Source: Lineus longissimus
Taxonomy: Eukaryota; Nemertea; Pilidiophora; Heteronemertea; Lineidae
Direction of reading: 5' to 3'
Assembly (NCBI RefSeq): GCF_910592395.1
Contig: NC_088308.1
Location: 21,467,501-21,531,500 of the forward strand
Length of the DNA stretch: 64,000 bases
Shown: in pieces, positions 47,771 to 61,575 of the stretch
Position numbering within the stretch: position 1 is the first letter of the stretch
Layout: the number at the start of each line of letters is the position of its first letter
Position numbers and translations under genes: made by a program
Notes under the pieces: generated by a model
Told to the model about the DNA's origin: nothing
Database searches by the model: none
Seen by the model: the letters and a program-made list of their open reading frames with translations, nothing else

Positions 47771-48085
47771 AGATATCTGTGGCATGGTAATTAGAGTACT
47801 GGGCTTATAATCAGGAGGTTCGACTCTCAAAAGAATCACAGCTCTTTCGACTTTGTGTCCTTGGCCATGGCACTCAACCCTACTTGCTGTTTCTACCCAG
47901 GAATAAGTATCTGTGGCTGCAGAGATGACAAAACATCAGTGTCAGTCCTGGGTGCTAACTGCAGCTCGGACCTGTTATAGTACAAGAGAGTAGAGTTTGA
48001 GTCAAGAGTGAACTGGCCAATAGCTTGGGGTAATAATATGTAGCGCTTTGAACGACGGTTGGGTTTAGCGCTATATACGTCTCAT
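47771..48085 (+). mobile_element. tRNA-derived SINE
   Basis: The head (47776-47830) resembles a tRNA gene: A-box-like TGGCATGGTAATTAGAGTA, then CTGGGCTTATAATC, and B box GGTTCGACTCTC. The body holds CCTTGGCCATGGCACTCAAC and CTACCCAGGAATAA, then a tail with TGTAGCGCTTTGAACGACGG and GCGCTATATA, a layout common to SINEs of many marine invertebrates. RNA polymerase III boxes are diverged, so it is an old copy. It lies 360 bp past the CBX stop codon. Confidence 0.8.
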
Positions 48086-51000
48086 CATTAATCACTGTGT
48101 CGTATGCCATTTTGAACGTATGATTAATGAATTAAACATAACGCCATCAATGATACTCCTACAAAATCGTGGGGGTCAAAGTGGATTGCCTCGACGATTG
48201 CCCCAGCTGATCATTCCCCCTCGTAGGAGTCCAACGGTTCTGTTTTATAGTGATATGCTTGAGAAGGACGAATTCAAAGCTGAATATTTTTAACGCAACC
48301 TTTTTCAATTGATGGAAGGAACTCGTCAATGATTGGGTGGGGCAAAAATTTCTGTAAAAAGATATTGACAAAACGACTTGCGTACCCATAGCTCATAACT
48401 GCTTGCTTGCTATAACATTGTGTGGGTGCATCTCATAATATAGTCAGCTTCCTATGCAATATTCTGTTTTTTATGTAGGGAGGCCTACGTAATATTTAAA
48501 TCTGTGTGAATATCCACTTCAATTTTTTGTCTAGCTGATATAATAGCCACGGCGAACAACTACGTGCTTTAGTGCACTAAACACCATGATTTCACCTTGG
48601 AGATTATTGCAACTAAGGACTACGGTAAGATGCCCACGGCACTACAACTTTCCCCAAAAAGAGTTCAGCATATGGTTAAGACAATGAGGTTTGTGGAGGA
48701 GGGGCGCTTAAAAGCTGGTTTAGTAAATCATTTCAATACTCATCATCGTCCATCTTCAGGCTTATTGCAGCAGACATTTGCATTTATATTACACACGCCA
48801 CAACTATATTGGTAAAGTAATGGAAGTTGCTTTTTCTAGTGACAGCTAATATGCCAGAATATGCATACACCTTGAATTGTATCCCAGGACCTTGCTGTGC
48901 AGTGGCCATGAAGAATACCACTGTGTATTTTTGAGCTATCTCTAACATAATTATTTGTAATTCATTAGATGCAAGAATTGTGGCACGTGCGCATTTTAAA
49001 GATACACTAATGGGGCATTATGAATATATTTTACAGAAACTTTGAGGGTACAATACTTCCGTTTAAAATTTACTTCAATTGCTTGAGGTTTGATCTGGTC
49101 TGAACGTTGCAATTCGGGTCACATATACCCCTGTAGTCGTTGTTATATAGTGATATGATACCCAAACTTTTATACAAATGGATCATTTTCTTGAACAAAT
49201 ATAACGGAAGTACTGTGTCTTTAAGAAGTTTGCATTTTTAGAAAGTTATTTTATTTAGATGTAGGTATATATTGCATATTAAGGCATTATCAATTATTCA
49301 AACCAGGGCTTTCACTCCAAAATCTAAAGGATATTCTAAAACAAAAAAACTAGAAATGTTCCTCAATAACCTGTACCTCGTGTTGTGAAGTCTTGGAGAC
49401 TACCAGATGATACGTGACATAACCATGTAATCTAATTCTAATTAATCGTTAATCTGATACCAAGTTGTGTTACATGTAGTTGCTTCATGTAATTGTGAAA
49501 TATTACATGATTGTATGTTATGATGTTAGCAAATGCCAGGAAGCCGAAGGTGCTAGTGTCATGCCTAACAAACCAGCCTGGTGGTCTGTGAAGAAGAATA
49601 CGCATGGAAACGAATTTCGCTCGAGTTTGTGAGGGAAAAGGGGAAAAAATTGAAAATGATATGTGATGACGTCTAACATGTCTAATGAAAGTGATAAAAC
49701 TGTGTAGTATCCGAAGCTGATGATGACTGTCTTGGTGTGCAGAATGGTATCAGCCATGTGGTTTTGTTGAGGTAAGTTCACACTAAAGACACAACATAAG
49801 AAAACTTTTAACTGTTAATAGGCATGTTCCTTTACCCCGGAACTTTTAGTGTTTTCCAAATGGCAGTCCCATATCTTGTTTGTTCTTGTAGTCATTACCA
49901 GATGTTATTAAAAAGTGCATTTTCATAATGTTTTTATCAGTTAGACAATGTTCTTCTTTCATCGTTGCGTTATGAGAAGGAAAATGTTTGCAAGTTCTTG
50001 ATGTTATTTTTTCTCGTGTATATTACTACCATCATCATCAAGAACTTGCTACCATCATGGGCTTTGTCAATTATAAAAATACACCATCAAGAACCTATTA
50101 CTATCATCGACTTGGTCGACTAGCACTATATATGGTGAGCTTCTATCATTTCCTATCGTGGGCTTTGTTTGCATTACACTACCATGGACTTTATTTGTTC
50201 ACTGAATGACATAGTTCTAAAGAGCTCATGTTACAGACTTTGTTAGTTATTTAACACCACCTAAGACTAAGTTTTACTTATTTCTATCATGAACCTGTTT
50301 AATAATTGCCACCACAAATCAATAAGTTATAATATTGTCGTTGACTTTGTTAATTGCAAAACACCATCATCAAGAGCTATGTGTAATTATATTAATGTTA
50401 AGACCATAGTCTACGATCTAGTTGTAGTTAAAACAATCGTGTCTTACTTGTATGTATATGTTACATCATGTTGTGAACGTACACGCTGCGATCATCAGCC
50501 ATCAATCATAGCCATCTCAAAGATCTATTAGATTTATATGAACGTTATTTCATATTTTTCTCAGCACACATCACAATATGAAATAGATATTGTTTATAAC
50601 GATAAGGTACAAGTAAAACCAAATCTCGTGATACATTTGATCATAATGTCAAACTCGATGAAGTTGCATATTCGAGTGAACATTGTTGTATTGCTATTTG
50701 TCGGGAATCGACGTAACCTTTTAGTTGTCGATATGGATTTAACTACATGTAGTATACTTTATTACCTTTCGCCGTCGTGAAACGGTAGCAAGGCAGAGTT
50801 TTGGGTAAGATGCTCTGTAGAATAAAGTCAAGGGCATCTTTAAAATGCAGCTGAAAATGCGACAAATCATGGTACTAGTAACTTGTGGACTTACTAACAC
50901 CGCCAGTAGATAGTTAATTTAGATATTAAATGAATGGACCCTAAGATGATGTCTTAGAAGAGTTTGGAGGGCTGAAATCTGAATACAAAGGTATCGACAT

Positions 51001-54000
51001 ACGAGTATTGACCTTAAAAATTATGTGTATCGTAATAAAGCGCGGTGTACATCAGTGTGGGATATGGTGTCTCATTCTACAAAGTGCATTTACCAAGTAA
51101 TATGGCCGGTACTTCATTATATATTCTGGTTGTAACTTTTGTGATATCATGCTGTCTTCATCATTTCTCATACAAAGTGCAGGCATTATTTTGTTCAATA
51201 AATGTGTACAGTTGAATTGAAGGAAGTGTTGTCTCTCTTTACTTTTCACATATTCAGATTCAGAATGAATAACTGGGTTACCACATCCTCAACATATTGC
51301 ATTTATTTGGGTCGTCATATTGGAGAGACTTCCCTTACTATAGTCCACTCATAATGTTATGTCCGCATCGTTTGAGGCTCTGGAGGGCGAACTGCTGGTC
51401 GGATTTCTACGATGCGGAGATATCATTTATGAATGGACTAATATGTAAGGTAAGTCTCTCCAATCCCTTCCAGTTCATATGGCGAGCCAGATAAAAGGCT
51501 TTCAGCAGGACCGTGACTTCTCAAAATTATTGAACTGCATTAAACAATACACAATAACAGGGACATCATCCTTCTGGCTTGGTAAATCCCTCGCCCAAGA
51601 TATCCCTTGATACAGAGCGACTCGTCCTTTATTTAGTCACACTTTCCAAATGAATCACGCTGGAATTGGCTTGCCGCCACGAAGGCCATGGAAGAAGCTG
51701 GCTGTGGTAGGATGAGTCAACGTGGAGGCGTGGGATCAGCACCTGTTGCTGTAATATTCATCGAACTATGTACGTGTACATGGTATGTTACATGTTGCCA
51801 ATTCTATAACATTGATTAACTTTAAACGTGGCACTAACTTTACAATCATCTGACACCACTGCGGCTCTTCCCCATTAATAATATAAGTAGATAAACCGGA
51901 TCCACCCATGTATTTTCACCAGAGTAAAACCATTATTCGATTTCGCCAGGTCCTTTCTTCAAATAGACTGTCTGAGGCCATTTGCCAACGAGGCCTTTGG
52001 CGCGATACCCTTTCAGTCACTTATGTGGGTATAGGCGTTCATGACGGAATCTACTTCTCAGATTACTGACGGCTTTCCTGATTAGTTTCGCAAAATCTCC
52101 CAATACCACTACCGTGTCTATTTATAGAATAGCAAATCCAAAGGCAGACATGTTCATGGCAGTTGTCGAGCTTTCTTCCTAGAATCCAGGTTCAGGCTGT
52201 GACTCTACCAGGAAGGATTAGCTTAGTCACTGACGTGTCAAACGCTTAGAAAGGCTATTGCTATTGCTACCAACACGTCTGTCGTTTATCGAAAATTCGT
52301 GGAAGAAGAAAAAAAAATCATGAATTCACAGCCTGCTAGCAGTAACATAAATCACAAGTGCTAATGCTCCGGCTCCGTCAGTGTACAGTGGTCGATCATG
52401 GTCATGTCAGTGCCTAAATAAGTCCTTGGAAAAACTACACTATACAAATTGAGTTGATTTTCGTGGATATTATGTTTCTATATTCCAATGTTCCAAAATA
52501 TAATTGAAACAGTTCGATTTATCAAGTCTAACAAAGGGAGCTGTTTTTACACTGCAAAAATACTTGCAACTGTTTCTCTTGTTTGGACATTGATACGATT
52601 CTTCCAACGCATAAACGCACCTGTATTCCACCTGCGTAATTTTCAGTCGAAGCTAAATTTGGACCCTTCCCGAAAACCACCCTTGCCCAGGTGCAGCTAC
52701 CAACCGCCCTGGTAAATAGTTGACAAAGGCACAACACCTGCCCTGTGGAAAACACAATAAGATTCTCAGAATATCTATTTTGATTCCCACGCCAAGTTTA
52801 AAATACCGCTACGACCTTTCTAAATATCCAAACATGGCAACAAAGGGACACAACGTCCTGCATCCCTTCTCTGCTGACGTCATTCATTTTCCGGTTCTAA
52901 ATTTATACCTCTTTGTCCCTCCGCAGAAGGGATCTAAGGATCGATTATCGTCACAAAACATCAGGCTATTGTACGTGATGCTGACACAATGGTGGTCTCT
53001 CGGTCAGGGACTCTCCTTGGGGGATTCCTCGTGGAGCACACGCGCGGATGACCAAATGCCATATGGTTAGCCTTTGTTCTGTGGTTTCATGTTCGTTAGC
53101 TGTGGTGTCTCTACATATTGATAGATCACGATACTCTGACATGAATGACAGGATGAATACTTCCCAACAAAATTATAGGTCTAGGGAAGTAGCTTGTGGT
53201 CCAGTGTAAGACAGCTACACTATGAATGCACATACGGTATGGTTGTAATGTTGACCTTACTTAAATGGCGATGTTGTTTATTTGGGACTTCGTGGACTTA
53301 TTCTTGTTGTTGAGAATTGAGACGTGGTTGTATCAAAAATCGTTAGTCCTACAGTTGTTCTAAAAAACCTCAAAATCATTTCATCATCATTTCTATAGGT
53401 CTTAAATACATACTTAGAGTCCAAAGTAACCGTGCTCATGTTTACGGTGTTCAATGTGGCATGACTTCAAGCGATTTTCTTCATCCTTCTTGTTTGACTC
53501 ATTTGACTCAATCGGGTCTCAATTGTATCAAACAGATGCAAGCAAAATTCAAAAATGGAATAGGACCTTCTGAAATGGTTATAATCTTCTTGATGGAGAG
53601 GCATGGTCGTAGCGATGTCAAAGCCTGTTATTGGTGGTCATAACGTAGCTGTCTTTGACAAGGACAAAAATGGAGCAATTTTGCACAGGACAACAATGGA
53701 GCTGTATTCGCCAAAAAGACAGATGTAGCTATATTTGCCAAGAACAATGATATACCTCAAGAAAGAGTACGAACCGAATCTAGTCAGGTAACAGGGCTAT
53801 ACATGAACAGATAAAATTGGGTCTAAACAATACCCTTACCGAAGGTACTCAAGTTGGTCACCTTTGGTTTCCAATGAGAGCATCAACCTTCTAAACTGAG
53901 AAACACGATCTTAGTATAGACAGTTATCTCCTTACACCGATGAAACCTGATAAGTATTGCCCACCCCCGCGTTAGTTACCTAGCAACTGACGTCATCAAT

Positions 54001-55918
54001 CCATACGGATGGGTGTATGACGCCATATATTGCTTCAAAACATGTTGGAAGATGCTTTGAATTACAGAAGGAATGAGTGGGTTGTAAAACGCCACGTATA
54101 GGAGCTGTCGGATATAAATAAGATTTGCACTGGCAATTTATAGCTTATGAATGTAAATACAGACGCGTTGTGATAAGTCTTATAAGTTGAAACTGTAATA
54201 CAAATTGCCTGTCAACAACTGATAGATTCTTCCTTGCTTTCAGTGATATTTGTAAAAGGGAATATGATAAGGGCATTTGCTTTTCGGAATAAAGCCCAAG
54301 CTGTACTAACTGCTCTATCAATGTTGACATATCAAAATATCTAATTATCTAATCATCAGTCACGAAAGGCATTCAGTAGGTTATGCTATTAGTCTTACGA
54401 AATCATTACTACAGACCACGTGTTACGCTCACTTATCCGCCAACGTACCCGTGTCACCACCCACGCCGGTCTTTAATAGCAATCCGCAGCAAACCGATGT
54501 TTCTGCCAGCCGATGGCAAACGCCCTCGCAAAAGCGCTAATCAGATTTGCGAATCTTTCATGTTCGAGTGAGCTTTCTTCGAATTGGTGTTACAAGGGGC
54601 TGGTTTCATATGATCTCCTCTTTCCTTCTCGTTCTCGACACGTAATTGTTTTTCCGATTTGGCAACAATTTAGTTTTCTGTGATTGCCCAAAGGACCTCG
54701 GAGTCCTTCCGAAGTTGCAGAATCTATCAAGGTAAACTCTACGGATACAAGTTCACCGTTGGATTTACAAACTTATCGGTTAATAGAAAACAGCGAAAGG
54801 GTCGGAAGTGGTCGTGTTTTGTTGGGAGGGGGTGGGGAGTGAATGTAACTCCGAGTGGGTTGGCTTTACACCCTAGCAAAACTCCCTTTTTCCTCCATTA
54901 CGCTTAGACCCAGGTAGATTTAAACGACGCAGAAATTTCTTTCGCGAGAGATGAGCAGATGTGAAAAACTGTTTCTGACCCAGATGACATGAATGAGCAT
55001 TCTTATCTTCCGCATTCATTTCATTAGGAGAATCCAAAGGGACCCAGGATAGCCCGAGGACTCCATTCGGACAGGTGTGAATTGAGGTCGCGCCCCAGCG
55101 TGCCCTATCGCTTATAGGCAAGGCCAAGTCCTTTCACTGAAAACAGGAATAGGTTTTTCTCTATGGAACTTATCAAACCGGTATTTTATTATTTCTATCA
55201 ACTTTAACAAGTCATGCAGACAATGGGCATCAGGCTGGCATCGCTTCGAACACGCGGCCGGGTCATTACCGGAGCCCCAAATCTTTTGCCTCACCCTGCT
55301 GTCATTTTGATAAGAAGCGATCACATGGGTTCGTAACTTTGGACAAACTGTCCTCGCCTTGTTCTGCTGCCTCCGCGACACACGTAACATTATCTGCAAC
55401 CTTGAATATCCCCAGGGCCCTGACCTGCCCCGGACCCGTCCTGGAAAGTAAAACTTGTGCCTCCATATGATGGCGAGTCTCTTTAATCTTCTTAAAGTCA
55501 TGAAATACAGGGTGTTCCACGAATACCTTATACAAAAATTAGCTTCTTCAAGTTGTGAATAATGAAACGTTTAAAGCTTTTATGAAGAAAACCGTCACAG
55601 CTGATGTACTTTTCTCATGACTGACATCACGTAGGCCTACAAGTAATTGGGCTACATTTCTCATAGCCGACAAAGGAATACGAACTCTACTAGCTTTGGA
55701 GACTTGAGTCATTACCAAAACAGCAGCTCAAATACATCAGCATGTTAATGAGTATATAGGTGTAGTACTGTATGTTTTTATGATCTCAGTTTCATTTTGG
55801 TACCTGATTGAAATGCCGAAAGCCATCGTAGAACCTTGACTTTCACCTCTCCTTTCTCGTTTCAACCCGTCTACATGTATATCGATAACCGGATGTTTTT
55901 CCGTTCCGGCCGAGATTA
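48086..55918. other. Intergenic region
   Basis: No gene recognised. Several frames of 60-130 codons (for example 52488-52715 +, 55112-55501 -) show no known domain or splice context. A degenerate repeat at about 50022-50380 is listed separately. Confidence 0.5.
50022..50380 (+). repeat. Degenerate short tandem repeat
   Basis: Blocks like ACCATCATCAAGAACTTG, ACCATCATGGGCTTTGTCAA and ACACCATCAAGAACC recur at 50-60 bp spacing with much decay. It is an old minisatellite, and it gives His/Tyr-rich false frames. Confidence 0.4.
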
Positions 55919-56288
55919 ATGCAAGTATCAATTCGTGTCTTGTACCCCCCCCCCCCTCCTCAAGGGTACGACACCTTATCACCCTATAACGACATCTTAA
56001 GGCTCAAGCATCACCCTTTTTTCACCAAGGCTACTTTTTCTTTCGTCAAGACATCACCATCAACAATATATCAGTTGTCACCATCATATAAAGTAACCGG
56101 ACTAATTTTTACTGGGTACGGCTGTATGTTCGACAAGACATCGACACATTAGCATCCTTATTCTTTCCAGCTTCGCCAAATTTTCACTGAAGGAAATATA
56201 AACACTACTCAAGCATCGGCAAAGATTAGTGGTGATAGCTCAACTACCCTTGAGGAGGGGGGTACAAGAAACAAATTGATACTTGCAT
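55919..56288. mobile_element. MITE-like element with ~43-bp inverted ends
   Basis: Left end starts ATGCAAGTATCAATT, followed by TCTTGTAC, a run of C and CTCCTCAAGGGTA. The right end (56246-56288) is its near-perfect inverse, with the same G-run, GTACAAGA and AATTGATACTTGCAT. Length 370 bp, no coding capacity. No clear target duplication, so the superfamily is undecided. The C-run differs in length between the arms (slippage). Confidence 0.75.
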
Positions 56289-58197
56289 AAATACGTACTT
56301 ATTCAAAACAAGTGTTATTGAGACTTACGGTTCACTCAAGGTGAGCGATGGACTAATGTCAATTTGCATTCAGAAGATTAGTCAAGTCGATCGCATTATC
56401 ATTTAGTGTGATTTGATATGCTTCTGAATTTTATAGATGTCCTAAAAGTAAACATTATTCAGAGATGCACTGAGTTAATAGATTTCAAGATTGACACTGC
56501 TATGGATTTATCATATCACTTCGTAGATACCAGAGTACTATCCACAAGCCATGGCATACATTGTTGACATAAGCAGTAAAAAAAGTCAGCTTGCACTGGG
56601 CTCACTCGAGGGCAGCCATACCAACTTCCTCTTCTTTCTGCTGGTAGTACCAAACCCTGAGTAATCTATCAGACACGTAGACAGAATTCCAGGGTAAAGG
56701 TTTTAATTTTCAGGATATCGCGGGAATTCCCACAGTGGCGGCGCGACGGAGTTCCTGGAACGCAGTCCAGGGTTCTTGTGGGAACCCTAGATTGCGATCC
56801 CGGAACCTTCAATACCTTCATGCTTATTGGTTCTTCATATCTATGTTTCTCGTTACAACTTGCATACACATGGCAAAATACTAGGTAATGTTGTAAGAAG
56901 AGACAGTTTCTCGGTCAACCGAGTCGGCTATATTGTAAATGATATCGTCAATGAAACGTGGGCTGGACTTTGTCCTGGTCATACCCATTAAATTGCGTGC
57001 CGGACTTAATATTTAAAAACGAAGGCAACACCACAACACCACAGCAGACCAGCACTACCCGGTTATTGACAACAGGATGGCCACTATCTTGACGTTAACT
57101 TTAAGTAACACAATGAAGCTAATATAAATGTTATGTTTATATATGTTAGCTTCATGATAGTTCCAAGTTACAGTAATACTCTAGATTAGTGACATAACTT
57201 GTTTTGAACAACCTGGCGCATGATCCTAAAGAAACAACATTGGCCTAGGTGTTGCTTTAGATGGAGTCTATATTCGCCATGCGGTACGAAAAAAGCATGA
57301 GTACAGAACAACTGACAGCATGCAAAAGACCTGCATGCTTAGACAGGTAAAAGTAATAGCCTGAATCACCGATATTTGCTCATAGAAATGAAAGAACCAA
57401 GTGGTAATTGCTTTTTTGACGTAGGTGTGCAGTATTGTTCCCATGAGAAAATGTCTAAAACAAGATAGTTTTCGCTTATTGTACCTCATGTGAAAATATC
57501 CCCTTTTCATCAGTCCATAATGTATCTGAACTGCAATGCGTTTCAATAGCTCTTCAAAATAGGTCTCGATATAACAGTAGGCCTACACTCGTACAGAGGA
57601 TGAAAACAACCTTTAAGACCAGAAACCGGTAACAGATAATGACTTATACACCAGAATCAAAATGCACGAGCATCAGCCGCGAACGACCTTGGCGAGCTGA
57701 GCCAATAATAGTTCCAGGAAAACAACCATGACGTCATCTTGACGTCACAGAGTGGCCGACTACAATGCTGAGAGCTAATTGGATCATTTGATTTGATTCA
57801 ACTAGGGTGAAGAATAACAGGCGATGAAGCGGCGACTGATAACACATTTCTATTTTCAAATATCGCTTTCCAGGAACTGAGCAAACTGTTTAATAGTCGA
57901 ATCGTTTCTATATCGATCGACGGCGTACTTTTATCTGATGGATCGGGCTCGTAAACTTTTCACCTTGTTTACATCCGTGAGTGGTTCGACTTGTGTTCGT
58001 TCAGCAAATCGTTCCTTGTAAACAGTGTTATCCTCGAATGACCTGCGTAGAAGTCGAGAGAAAACAACTGATTATCAATTCAATATATCACATAAATATA
58101 ATTTCGAGGAGACAGTCCGAGGTGGATTCAGTTGATGCAGTGGCAAAGTTGCTTTCGACACGAATTTCTAGTCATTGGTTGATTCAGTTGAAGCAAA
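56289..58197. other. Intergenic region
   Basis: No gene seen. Holds short palindromic stretches (57118-57155) and a TAGGCCTA at 57578-57585. Confidence 0.5.
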
Positions 58198-58810
58198 AAG
58201 TCAATTGTGACATTGTCATACATGTAGTTTACCAAACCTTTCAACAGTTCTTGCTTAATTCATTTGATGCAGAATGCCCACATGGGTCATTGTCATAGTT
58301 TACATTTCAACAGTTCTTATTGATTCATTCCATGAAAGATGCCTACGTCGATCATTGTCATAGTTTACTAAACATTTCAACAGTTCTTGGTTTATTCATT
58401 TGATGCAAGATGCCCACATGGGTCATTGCCATAGTTTACTAAACATTTCAACAGTTCTTGTTTGATTAGCTGCTGTAAGAAGCCAAACTGCGTCATTGTC
58501 ATAGTTTATTAAACATTTCAACAGTTCTTGGTTTATTCATTTGATACCAAAAATGCCCGCATGGGTCATTGTCATAGTTTACTAAATATTTCAACAGTTC
58601 TTAGTTGATTCAAGTGGTGTTGGATGCCAATATTTGAAGTTGTGTTTCATCATTGTTTACTAAACATCAACAGTCCTTAGTTGATTCAATTGATACAAGA
58701 TGTCTAATCTTGTCATCGTTTACTAAACTTGCCTACTTGTGTCATTGTCATTATTTACTAAACATTTCTATCCAGTTATCGGTTGATTCAACTGATGCAA
58801 GATAACTAAT
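58198..58810 (+). repeat. Minisatellite, ~70-bp unit, about eight copies
   Basis: Unit core TCATTGTCATAGTTTACTAA, ACATTTCAACAGTTCTT and TTCATTTGATGCAAGATGCC. The mark CAGTTC/CAGTCC recurs at 58245, 58311, 58381, 58452, 58522, 58595 and 58671 (66-76 bp apart). The copies decay to the right. Confidence 0.85.
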
Positions 58811-58815
58811 TAAAC

Positions 58816-58900
58816 ATGCTCTAACAGTCCTGACATGTAAAACCATTCCATGACAGGACTGTCAGACAATCATTCACAAACATTCCCACTGTAAGAGCAT
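58816..58900. repeat. Nested inverted repeats
   Basis: Inner: ACAGTCCTGACATG (58824-58837) against CATGACAGGACTGT (58849-58862), one mismatch. Outer: ATGCTCTAACAG (58816-58827) against CTGTAAGAGCAT (58889-58900), one mismatch. The two share ACAG, so the two foldings compete. Confidence 0.55.
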
Positions 58901-61575
58901 CAGTGTTGAACAGCATCATTTATTATATTTGTAGTGATATTTAAGGTCAACGATCCATTGACTAAACTAACTGCGCATTGAAAGTATGTAACCTTGACTG
59001 AGATTTTTCGCGGGATTCCATCGTTCATGACTACAATAGACAACAGTTTTCTGATGGCTCAATGAAGAAGCTACGCAATTGATTCATGCCCGTCTGTACC
59101 CAACCTCCAAATAAAGAGGTCACTGCGGAATAAAGAAACCGGTTTGAAAAGTTTGCCATCTGGATACATCAATCCGTCCATTTTTATTGAAATGTAACAA
59201 TACTCGCACACGATGATTACTTTGTAAGTCCTGAAACTGGCTCCTTCAATGCGCTTTGCGAGAAATGTTCATATCAATAAGCCTACTGCAAACATAATGA
59301 TTTAAAAGAGGGAGTGATTTCAAGGAATTCTCTGCGGAAGACCCTCTGATATCAATATGAATGCCTTTTGAATACTGTTGCCAAAGCAAGCAGAGGACTG
59401 GTGCTTATTTCGATAGAACATCTCGTAACCACCTTGGTACTAATCGGCTTGAGCTTTTTCTTCAAAGACGGAGTTAAAATCTCAAAACTTTAGGATGATG
59501 AGAACTTGTTGTTGCTGGAAGCAATTCTAAAAAACCGACAAGGAGAATGCTGGGAATGCACGTCTGGCATCGATTTCCAATAATTGGCTTATAGATTTAA
59601 AGAGAAAAAGGAAAGTTCTTCAAAACATATTTTATTTTACATATACATATAATTATAAACATGATACAATAATTCGAAAGCAAAAACAAACAGCTAGGAT
59701 ATCAAAATAACACTATGATACTACACTGGCTAGAGCTATAACCTATGTAAACATTGATGTAGAGTTTGGTCTCCCGCATTCCATTTCATAAAGGGGTTTG
59801 ATTGATGGTCCAAATTTTCCACTAGTCGAGGTGAATGGTATATCACGGCCAATACCAGCACACAGCTACCAGTCCTCGGTTCTCCATCTGGTGGATGTTG
59901 CACAACCTATCGTCCGGCATTGTCGATTAAAGTTATACCCGTACAGTATATCATGTAGAATTTGATTCAGCTATCTAGGTTATGTTTGGCGATGATCGGC
60001 CATGAACTAAATGAGCAGAATACATGAAATGACATGTAATGGATGTGTGGTAGGCCATCTGCAATGTAGAAGTTGGGATTCCACGTGTGACAAGTCATTC
60101 GATGGAAGTTGCTGTTATACCGCACGACTGCCCTCATTTGTGCAAGATATAAAGGCAAAACAATAGGTGAGGGCGCATTTAAATGCACTCCGAGCTTTTC
60201 TGGACAAAGTAAGATACTAAAGGTTTGGCTCTATGTCGACACAGGTCTTACAAAGAGTGCTAAATATTTACAAAAAATCTATGTAATGAACTGAGATGAA
60301 TGTGTGCCAACTTTTTTAGAAAATATGCTCTATAGCCACTGACATCATCATTGCGATGCATGGGGATCTTCTTCTTTTTATGCACATTCTGTAACGGATA
60401 CTAAATTTACCTTTACACCAGATATTCCTTTAGTAGTGTAAAAATGAGTAAGTGCTATTTTAACGAATCAAGCTTGTTTATTTATCAATAATAGCGCAAT
60501 ATATATGTACAGGTTACTTTATCAATTGAAGAAATGCATAGAATAAGTAACAGATAGTTTGGTCGGATACTAACACATTTCTAGTCAAGAGAAAGTTTTG
60601 ATAGAAGTGCTTATCGAAGACCGATTTTGAATAATCGCATATTCATGTTAGTTTCCAATGATTGTATTAGACAGTCATATAGTCCGAAACAGTGGCATTC
60701 AGCCATTTAATCATGTTTCATTATTATCATTTACTCAGACGAGGTATCAAATCATATTAAAATGTCATACAACGGAGGCCCATGCGTTAGGCGCCTGTTT
60801 GATCTGGATGAAGCTAAATGCAAATACCACCCCAGTTGCTCTTTGAACGCTGGTTACTCCAAGATGAAAGTAAGTGGAAGGCCTGGCCATGCGTGCCGTG
60901 AATAATCGTCCTTGATCCACAAAAAAACAACGGACAGTTCATTTTCGCTACCAAATCGGAAAATATCCAGAAACACATATTTCTCCTTTATATACAAGCA
61001 TGAAAAATACGAGATCAAAACACTACCAATTGTTGTCACACCAAATTGCAACAACATCGCTGACAGAACTATCATTGACTGTCGAATAACAGGAACGGAG
61101 AAGCATATCAATACAACGTACTTCGCGTCATGGCGGTTTGCAGTGCAGCTACATGTACGCAACACACGCGTTCTTGACCTGTTTACCTACGAACATACTG
61201 ATGTCGTCATTCAAAGCAAGCGACAGATGGAACTGTGGTCGCCAAATGTATCTTTCCTGTTGTTTTGCTGGTTTGATAGTTCCATGATGCATGCACTCTG
61301 TGTGCTCCTAAGCTAAGAGGTTAGTATCTTAATAGATCGATCTGGTATAGCTAGTTCAATTCTTCACACTGTAGTCAAAACAACTTTAGATTCCTCTGCG
61401 CGAGTAAATCTGATGAGTGTAATTTTTGGTCCATCATTGGCCACATAGTACATTGTACATCGACGTGTCATCAGTCATGTGCGGCAACAATCGAGTTTGC
61501 AATAAGAAATATCATTTACAATAGAAAAGCTGCGCAATGTACAACAAGTATTCTTCTCATTCTTGCCCCTTGTCT
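58901..61575. other. Region downstream of the calcium channel gamma gene
   Basis: No gene recognised. Probably includes the 3' UTR of the minus-strand gene; a minus-strand AATAAA (complement at 60478-60483) is one possible end, 1.1 kb after the stop. Confidence 0.4.

Noticed and set aside
47776-47850. A functional tRNA gene
   Set aside because: The A and B boxes are diverged and the arms do not close into a cloverleaf; with the body and tail it is a SINE.
55112-55535. 129-codon minus-strand frame
   Set aside because: No recognisable domain or splice signals; overlaps another open frame.
58198-58810. CRISPR-like array
   Set aside because: The whole unit repeats without unique spacers and the DNA is animal nuclear; it is a minisatellite.
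60854-61316. Overlapping frames of 103 (-) and 134 (+) codons
   Set aside because: No domain, no splice context, and they lie in the likely 3' UTR of the minus-strand channel gene.
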